From assembly GCA_003008705.1 (NCBI GenBank), contig PDUO01000018.1, positions 584,630 to 648,629 of the forward strand: a DNA stretch of 64,000 bases, read 5' to 3'. Positions 57,600 to 64,000 of this stretch are shown piece by piece. The DNA is from Pezicula radicicola (Eukaryota > Ascomycota > Leotiomycetes > Helotiales > Dermateaceae). The position numbers were made by a program, and so were the translations under genes. The notes beneath the pieces were generated by a model. The model made no database searches and was not told the DNA's origin. It saw only the letters and a list, made by a program, of their open reading frames with translations. Each line of letters starts with the position of its first letter. Position 1 is the stretch's first letter.

Positions 57600-57853
57600 A
57601 AGCTAGATCTTTCTATATGGGAAAGTAGCAAGGGTACCTATAGTGCTTTTCACGAATTGTGTCAACTGATTTTGGCCTATATAGCACTTTCTTTTTGCTA
57701 TAACACTTGTAACTTTAAAATTAAAATCATTTAATGTTAGGACTGTTTCCATAATACTTTAGAGGAATGAACATAGCTATGAAAGTAATAATATGTTTTA
57801 ATTTCAAGTCTTTTAAATTTGTAGTTGATTTATTATTAATGAAATAGTTTCCT
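57600..57853. repeat. Dispersed AT-rich repeat, copy B
   Basis: Second copy of the repeat at 54120-54330, in the same orientation. Shared blocks include gaattgtgtc, gattttggcct, aaattaaaat and ttgatttattatta. It ends about 35 nt before MITE-like copy 2. Confidence 0.55.
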
Positions 57854-57889
57854 AAAGAGAGGTGTTGTAGCAAAAAAAGAGTGCTACTC

Positions 57890-57976
57890 TATCCCTTTGT
57901 GCGTCTAACGGCACCGATGGCTTTTTGTACAGATATTTGACGCCCCAAAAATTCTCCGGTAGACGCACGAAGGGAT
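57890..57976. repeat. MITE-like element, copy 2
   Basis: Terminal inverted repeats tatccctttgtgcgtct (57890-57906) and agacgcacgaagggata (57961-57977) pair with one mismatch. The inner gacgccccaaaaattctcc resembles copy 1. The element overlaps the 3' end of the gene at 57905-58804 and contains its stop codon. Confidence 0.75.
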
Positions 57977-58804
57977 ACACTCTGGAATCGGTGTACACAA
58001 TTCATCCACAGAACCGTTCATAATATGTTTCTCACAACACGTCCTCCTATTCTGTGAAAATGTGGCCAAGTATTTCTTGTAACCCCCATCCTTGTAACCT
58101 CTATCTTCCTCTTCTTTCCACTTCTTGTTCCATTTAGGTGGCTTGAAGGAAGTTTTAGAATCCCATGTCCATAAGCTCTGCCATATACCATTTGTAACCT
58201 CATGACTCTGTTTCGTCACCTCCATTCCCATAGTCTCGTTCATAAACCTGGTTTTTTCAGCCATCCAACCATCCCAATGGGCCCGATTGGTAATGAAATC
58301 GAATCCCCTAGGCATCAAGTTGACCTCAATAGTAAGTTTCCGCAAGCTTTGTATATCCAAAATACTATATCGATGCCATTCCTTCCTCGTGAGAAAATCC
58401 AGAGCCTCAAAGAAACTCCTGAGCTCATCGGCCCTAATGTAGACGCTCTTCAGATTCCTTGCGTTCGCCATCTTCTTCGTCAGAGAGCTGGAAGCAAGTA
58501 TCATCTCACCTCTGCTACGAATGATATTATCGTGCTCTTTCTCGATTCTGAGTTCGATTTTCGTAACGGTATCTAGTAGGTTCGGACTCATTTCTACCAA
58601 TGCCTTCGAGTTCTCGCCGGTTGAAACATTTATGGCAAAGGTGTTGTGGAGATAGAATTGGTGAAGTGCTTCATGGTAGAGTTCCCTGTCAGGCCGCAAG
58701 GCGATAATTATGGCTGGTGTTTTTCCATTTGCCTCAATGACACATTCCTTAAAAATCATCTCCCTAAGTTCAGCTGGAAGCTGCCTAAATCCTTTGTTCG
58801 TCAT
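57905..58804 (-). CDS. F-box-like/2EXR-type protein (family member 3)
   Basis: Single exon, 299 residues. The N-terminus MTNKGFRQLPAELREMIFKE is the F-box-like pattern, followed by the signature PAIIIALRPDRELYHEALHQ shared with the loci at 43828 and 46399. The body has helical, charged stretches (TKIELRIEKEHDNIIRSRGE, YIRADELRSFFEALDFL) and no membrane segment. The last 23 codons and the stop codon lie inside a MITE-like element, so the original C-terminus was probably replaced by insertion. Function unknown. Fungal F-box-like proteins of this size are generally adaptors or orphan expansions. Confidence 0.72.
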   Translation of the reverse strand: MTNKGFRQLPAELREMIFKECVIEANGKTPAIIIALRPDRELYHEALHQFYLHNTFAINVSTGENSKALVEMSPNLLDTVTKIELRIEKEHDNIIRSRGEMILASSSLTKKMANARNLKSVYIRADELRSFFEALDFLTRKEWHRYSILDIQSLRKLTIEVNLMPRGFDFITNRAHWDGWMAEKTRFMNETMGMEVTKQSHEVTNGIWQSLWTWDSKTSFKPPKWNKKWKEEEDRGYKDGGYKKYLATFSQNRRTCCEKHIMNGSVDELCTPIPECIPSCVYRRIFGASNICTKSHRCR

Positions 58805-61327
58805 TTTGGGTGGTTAATGAGTGTTGAATACAAGAGTTATAGCTGTGGAATGTTTATGAGGCGATGAGGTGAATTATTGATGTGATACTCGTGTGTTGTG
58901 CAGGGAGCAAAATGTGAAAAGGGTGTGAAAAAGGTGTTTTATTCAGTAAGGAATAAGAGTGCGGAAATGGGCTTCTTTAAAAGGGAAAAAATACATGACT
59001 ATTCTAGAACAGACTGGACCTGGAACACACTCCAGTGTTCACAAGTTTTTTTTAAGCTTGTTTTGTTCGAAACATTAGCCAAATCTTAAATGAACTACTT
59101 CCTCACTTACTACTTAGCGCCTTGCTAAGCTACTAAGTCGGCAACTATAAGCACCTATATTTGAATCACCTAATTACTTATACCTCGTGCTCGATTTCTT
59201 GTCTAGAAACTAGAATATCTTCTGTGGAATTCGGCATTGCTATGTGACCTACTCGACTTCAATAACTGTCTTGGTTTATGTAACTCATTGACTTTAGTAG
59301 CCTACGCAGCAGACTTAAGTAGCACAATTAAATTAAGTAACATCTTCTTACCTAGCATTAGTTCATACCAATTATCCCTTAACTCTATAACAAAATGTAG
59401 AATGGTCATTTTGTGCAACTCTTTTCATTGTGTGTATAGAGCTACTAAAGTGGGCAAGAAGTGAGTTTATATACAAAAGTGAGGCTTATGTGGGCTACGT
59501 AACTCGGAACAAGTATTCCTCCGATTCCATTCAACACAAAATTTAAATTCAATTCTACAAATTTATTCAAGGTCAAGAATTACAACGCTATTTTTTTTAA
59601 TACTTAGTATTATTTAATAGCAGCGACAGAGGTAGCAGGAAATTTATCACCTCGCATGAGAATAGCAGAAATGCTCTTCAAAAGATCCTCAGGAGTAACA
59701 CAATGAGTTCTACTCTGTTATAATAGAGGCCAATGCCCAGATGAAGAGAAAAGTTTGAATTAGTAATGAGTAAGGGAGGGATGATGTAGCTTTGAGTTAA
59801 GGCAAGATTATTGTCTTTCTTAAATGAAAACCACTTGGTCTGGGACATAGAACATCTTCTCAACTAATCATATAACAGCCAAAGTAGTAAAGGTAATATC
59901 TATAGGAAGTGGGAAATATTCTGTAGAAAGCAAAAAATGCCACGTGACTATACCTCATCTTTAAAACCAACAACTTCCAACTAACCCCTTCATACACCTC
60001 CTCTTAAAACCCCACTCTATATCATACCAGTCAGATAACCAACAAAAGCCCGTTTCTCAACAACTCAATATATACCAATCCCCGCTTAAACAACCAACTA
60101 TTGAAAATTCTAATATTTCCAGAAATAAAGCTTCTCACTCGCTCACCATAACCAGTATCGATAAACCACCTCTTTCTAATTGGTCCACCCAAAAAAAGAA
60201 AAGTGTTTCCCAAGCCGAATTCAAAGATTTTCATCCACGACTGCGAAGTTACCTACCTACCTTTCATTTTATATGCTTGCCTGCTTGCTTGCCTAAAGAA
60301 AAAGATACAAAAAATATCGGATGTATGTAAGCAAAGAGTGTGTTGTCTGTACTTCGAGAACACTTTCGGCTTCCTGACTTATGCTTTTATTTACTATGCT
60401 TTAAGTACAACCATTGACTTCTTGATAAAAACACTTGAATTTCCCACTAATAACTACATCCAACACTCCTACTCCCTTCAATTTTAATCTCACCATTCTC
60501 CACTGGAGGAAATTCCCTCCACCAACTCACCAACAACAAAACTTCTACTCTGATGACGTACAATCTACACTCTACGCATTGACCTCTCTCTGACAAAACT
60601 AAAATCCAACACAACACTTCCCGTCCTCGGATATAAATATGATACTTATACAGCCCGCATTCTCTCCACTTAGAAATAAACCCGGAGCGCGATGTAACTT
60701 CGAAGATTTTGCCATGTTCATTGGTAGGAACCATTCACCGTCTGGTGAACTTCCCAGATTTGGCGTTAAGAAATCCAACATTGTTTCTAAGCGACCAATC
60801 TCTGTAGGGCTTGTATGTGACGAGGCGTTCGAAATTTGAATTTGAAAATCATGAGGGAGCTGTTAGGATGAGATATTCCGCGCTATCTCGGCCAAAAAAA
60901 AACACGTCATAGACATATTTGCTCTGATAGACACAGTCCGATTCTCAGAATGTACAGGGCATGGCGCTTAAGTACGGTTCGATGAGAGGAAGTGGGAGAA
61001 GTTCTCGGTTTTCTTGTCATGGTTGGTATATGGTTGCTAGCCTTGGAAGACTGACCTTTTGAGTGACCTGAACTACCTGGTGATCACTCTAAGATATCTT
61101 TGATACCGAAATTGTTGTGACTTCGAAGCAGACGTTCAATAATAACGTGATCACTAGACCACAAAGCCAACCCAACCAGTGAGAAGGTAATAGCCATTCA
61201 CCAGCTACCCAATTCACCCAATTCGATTCACCAAAGACCATCCACAAAAGCTCCTTAAAGGTTTCTTTCGAAACTTTCAACAACTCTACCAACAACCCCC
61301 AACAACTTCAACAGTAGTCCATTGAGA
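58805..61327. other. Long gene-poor, partly AT-rich region
   Basis: About 2.5 kb. A single coding-like stretch is listed at 59610-59714. The rest (for example the open frames at 60203-60487 and 60447-60781) shows no domain. The last 300 nt before 61328 should be the promoter and leader of the P450 gene. Confidence 0.35.
59610..59714 (-). CDS. Possible terminal exon of an unrecognised gene
   Basis: After an acceptor-like TATAACAG the frame reads SRTHCVTPEDLLKSISAILM, ending FPATSVAAIK and a stop. This looks like real protein sequence in a stop-rich neighbourhood. A branch-point-like TACTAAT lies upstream, and a short first exon MFYVPDQ (near 59850) could join it in frame. Too short to identify, and it may be a remnant. 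Confidence 0.25.
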   Translation of the reverse strand, partial: SRTHCVTPEDLLKSISAILMRGDKFPATSVAAIK

Positions 61328-63251
61328 ATGCTACTCCCAATGGCTGACACCGCGCCCATTAGCAATTGGTACCTCTTACTACTCTGCTCCCTCATTCTTG
61401 CATATGCAATATGGGTCTCAATCCGCTTGCTGAGCAACGGCCGCCCAAAAAGTGACAAAGAGCCAGATTCACTACGAGCACCCTATTGGATCCCTGGTCT
61501 CGGGAACGCCTATCAGTACATCTTCCACAACATGGACTTCCTTCAATACGTCATGTGAGTTGATCCATCTTCATCACTTGTGAGAGGAAGGATTTACTGT
61601 ACTGATATTCATGCAATATAGTTCTGTACGGAACGGCCGAGATTGCTTGCAGTTTCGTCTAGGACCAAAGAGAGTCTATCTTGTTACTGGCGCCAAACAA
61701 GTGGGTAAGGTACTTCGACATGGGGGAACTCTATCAGCGGATGAACAGACGGCTACAATGTTGCAACGCATGGCGTCGGTTACGGAATCTGACATTGAGA
61801 AATTTAAAAGCGATTCATCTGGTAGAGGCAAGATTCCTTTAGCGAATGTGCCCGAGGATAAGAGAATCTGGCATGCGCATCATCGGCTTACCATGGATCA
61901 CCTCTCGTCTCCTCAAGCTGTGCAGGTTATGACCGATAAATTTTGTGAGTTATTCTCGGAAATGTTACTTAGCGTGTGTGTTGGCAAGTGGGAGACAGTG
62001 CGAGTCTATGATTTTCTGCAGAAGCATATGTTCTCTGCGGCAGTTGCAGCAATGGCCGGAACCAAATTTTTGGAGTCGGAACCCCACTTCGTTGAGAACT
62101 TTTGGAAGTACGATAAAGGAGTCTATCCGCTGATGCTTGGAACTCCTCGACTACTCAGACCTAGTATATACGCCGCTAGAGATGCCTTCCATGAGCATGG
62201 AAAGTATTTTGAACAGGCTCGGGTGAGCTTCGATTGGAATGGACCTGATGCAGAAGCGAATTGGGAACCTATTTTCGGCTCGAGGTTCTCAAGGGAGCAA
62301 GCTAAATTTCTCGAGGCACGGGGGTTTGATTCGAAGTCGAAGGCTGGCATGACGGTTGGTGCACTGTGGGCGTAAGTAACAAATCTTGTATATTTTCCCC
62401 TTCTTTTACGCTTTTGAGTTAAGTTAGAAACTAAAAAGAGTAAAATAAGAAAGGGAAAGAAAAAGAAAGTGGGAAAGGAGAAAACCGATCTTCTTGTCCT
62501 TGCTGATGTTGCTAACTCGATGTATAGCCAGAACGCAAACACCATTCCAATAACCGCTTGGGCCATGATCGAGATTATCAGAGACCAAGACCTTCTCAAA
62601 GCCATCAAAGAAGAGGTAGCCACAGCAACGGTCTTCGACAATATAACCAAGCAGCACACACTCAACATCAAGGCACTTAGCAAACTTCCGCTTCTGCAGT
62701 CTGTTTACACTGAAACGCTACGTATGCACGTTTCTGTGAATGTCACTCGCGAGGTTACTGGCGACATGTATATGGGAGGATTCGTGCTGAAGAAAGGATC
62801 TCTGGTCCAGACACCGACTTGGATCGCCCACTTTGACGAGACGGTCTGGTCGCATATTGATCACCCAGCAACTGAGTTCTGGGCTGCACGTCATCTAAAA
62901 TATGATAGAAACGTCCCTCAATTCTCCATCGCTAAGAAATCTACGGGGTTCTTTCCTTTTGGTGAGCTTGCTTGCCCCGTCTGCAGAAGATAGAGGCCAA
63001 ATATGTTACAAATAGCTGCTGACGATAATATAGGTGGTGGCGTCTCCATTTGCCCTGGCAGACATTTCGCCAAGCTTGAGGTGATGGCTGCCATCGCACT
63101 TCTTGTGATGAACTTCGACATGGAATTCGTCGAATATACGTGCCTTGACGGGACGGAGTCAGATCGGAGTCCGAAGGATGATGAGCGCTACTGTGGATCA
63201 GCGGCTATGCCTCCTGATCGTGATATGAAGGTTCGGTGGAAGAGATGTTGA
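61328..63251 (+). CDS. Cytochrome P450 monooxygenase (complete)
   Basis: Four exons (61328-61554, 61622-62371, 62528-62961, 63034-63251) give about 542 residues. An N-terminal membrane anchor (YLLLLCSLILAYAIWVSIRL) is followed by a Pro-rich hinge (APYWIPGLGNAYQY). The I-helix region (NANTIPITAWAMIEI) lacks the usual acidic-Thr pair and has the Asn-Thr type seen in CYP7/CYP8-like fungal P450s. ExxR is in YTETLRM. The heme loop FFPFGGGVSICPGRHFAK carries Cys477. The third intron splits this loop exactly and restores it. The enzyme probably oxidises a steroid-like or other lipophilic substrate in the ER. Substrate cannot be predicted. The second intron (156 nt) is long and purine-rich. Confidence 0.92.
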
Positions 63252-64000
63252 GGAGAGAGCGTGAGTGAAGGTGAAGCTAGAGGGTTGGATAAGTGCTTCG
63301 CTATCATTTGACTTGCGCGTCAACTGCTTGGTAAAGCTTGGCCAGTTGCTTGGGGAACTGGAGTCGACTGACGTACGAACTACTTTTAGATCGTTGAACC
63401 ACTTAGACAGGTCGTCTGAAATACTCGAATCCTTTGAATATTTGGGATTGTGTGACGGGATGTCATTCATCTGAATGGATTCCAAACTAGAATCCCCCTG
63501 GCTGACAAAACAGATAGTCTCGTGACATGCCCCATAGCATACATACCATAAAACGTCGCAGTGTACGGAGAACTCCATAAGGCAATAACATAGTAAGTAT
63601 GAAAATGCATTCATGTATTATTGCGGACCACTAGTGGTACTTTCCATCACCGTAGTAGCTTCGGTTTGCATGGCTGGTGAAGCTGCCAAGAGAGTAATTA
63701 TAGTCGTAGTCGTAGTAGTAGTAGTAGTAGTAGTAGTAGATTGAAGCCGTAAGGACGTCGGCCGATGATTATCGGCGGTGTTTTCGAAAAGCAAAGCAGA
63801 AGTATACTACTGTACTGTACTGTACCTTCGTACTGTGAAGGCTTCATTTGGAGAAGATCCTTGCTTTCGCATTTCGCATTTCGCACTTCCCGACCGTCGG
63901 GCCACAGGGCCCAGGTCAAACGTGCCAGTAGAAACGTGGCGTGTGGCTAGGCCCAATTGGTATCTCCATCTGGCCATTCAGGTCCCCGGCTGTACGGTAC
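63252..64000. other. Right edge, no gene seen
   Basis: 3' flank of the P450 gene and 700 nt without a supportable gene. Contains a GTA microsatellite at 63703-63739. Confidence 0.4.
63703..63739. repeat. (GTA)n microsatellite
   Basis: About eleven GTA units, the first two interrupted by GTC. Directly visible, outside any supported coding region. Confidence 0.9.

Noticed and set aside
57366..57734. 122-codon plus-strand frame
   Set aside because: Starts with GTG only, has no domain, and its 3' half lies in a dispersed repeat that is also present at 54120.
60203..60781. Overlapping open frames on both strands in the gap before the P450
   Set aside because: AT-rich, no conserved motif, and not joined by plausible introns.
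1..64000. CRISPR arrays, rRNA genes, full-length transposons, telomeric repeats
   Set aside because: No regularly spaced repeats, rRNA-like sequence, transposase/reverse-transcriptase motifs or telomere arrays were seen.

Overview
This looks like nuclear DNA of a filamentous ascomycete (Pezizomycotina, probably Leotiomycetes). The genes carry many short introns of about 47-90 nt with GT...AG ends and CTAAC/CTGAC-like branch points. Gene content is typically fungal: a laccase ending in DSGI, a Thr-rich secreted protein, a neutral ceramidase, P450s and a NACHT-ankyrin gene. All gene models were built by eye. Exon boundaries were checked for reading-frame continuity but not against transcripts or databases.

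Left part (1-34.6 kb): mostly intact genes. In order: an unrecognised protein; a tiny cysteine-rich CYSTM protein split over three exons; the splicing factor Bud13/Cwc26; the TFIIF large subunit; a Cid1-like nucleotidyltransferase; a head-to-head pair of 5'-truncated genes (flavin monooxygenase and MFS transporter); a complete secreted laccase; a Thr-rich secreted protein; the SMC5/6 subunit Nse1; a small DUF427 protein hidden in a gene-poor stretch; a neutral ceramidase whose nucleophile position reads Thr; and the eEF2-chaperone homolog HGH1.

Right part (35-64 kb): accessory character. Decayed genes alternate with AT-rich spacers. They are a NACHT-ankyrin (STAND/NLR-like) gene with in-frame stops, a P450 whose heme cysteine is now tyrosine, an amino-acid permease with three in-frame stops, a broken member of a small F-box-like family, and an FAD-dependent amine oxidase with two in-frame stops. 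Intact between them are a large leucine-rich protein with a signal-like N-terminus, two members of the F-box-like family, a pyrroline-5-carboxylate reductase and a complete P450. Many of the nonsense and missense changes are of the type C:G to T:A, as repeat-induced point mutation would give, but this is inferred from residue expectation only.

Small repeats: two copies of a MITE-like element with terminal inverted repeats starting TATCCCTTTGTG, one of which supplies the last 23 codons and the stop of an F-box-like gene; a foldback element; a dispersed AT-rich repeat in two copies; microsatellites; and a G-quadruplex-type tract.

Possible functional grouping: P5C reductase, amino-acid permease and a saccharopine/amadoriase-type FAD oxidase lie within 9 kb. 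This could be a broken imino-acid (pipecolate or proline) module. No convincing tRNA, rRNA, CRISPR or autonomous transposon was found.
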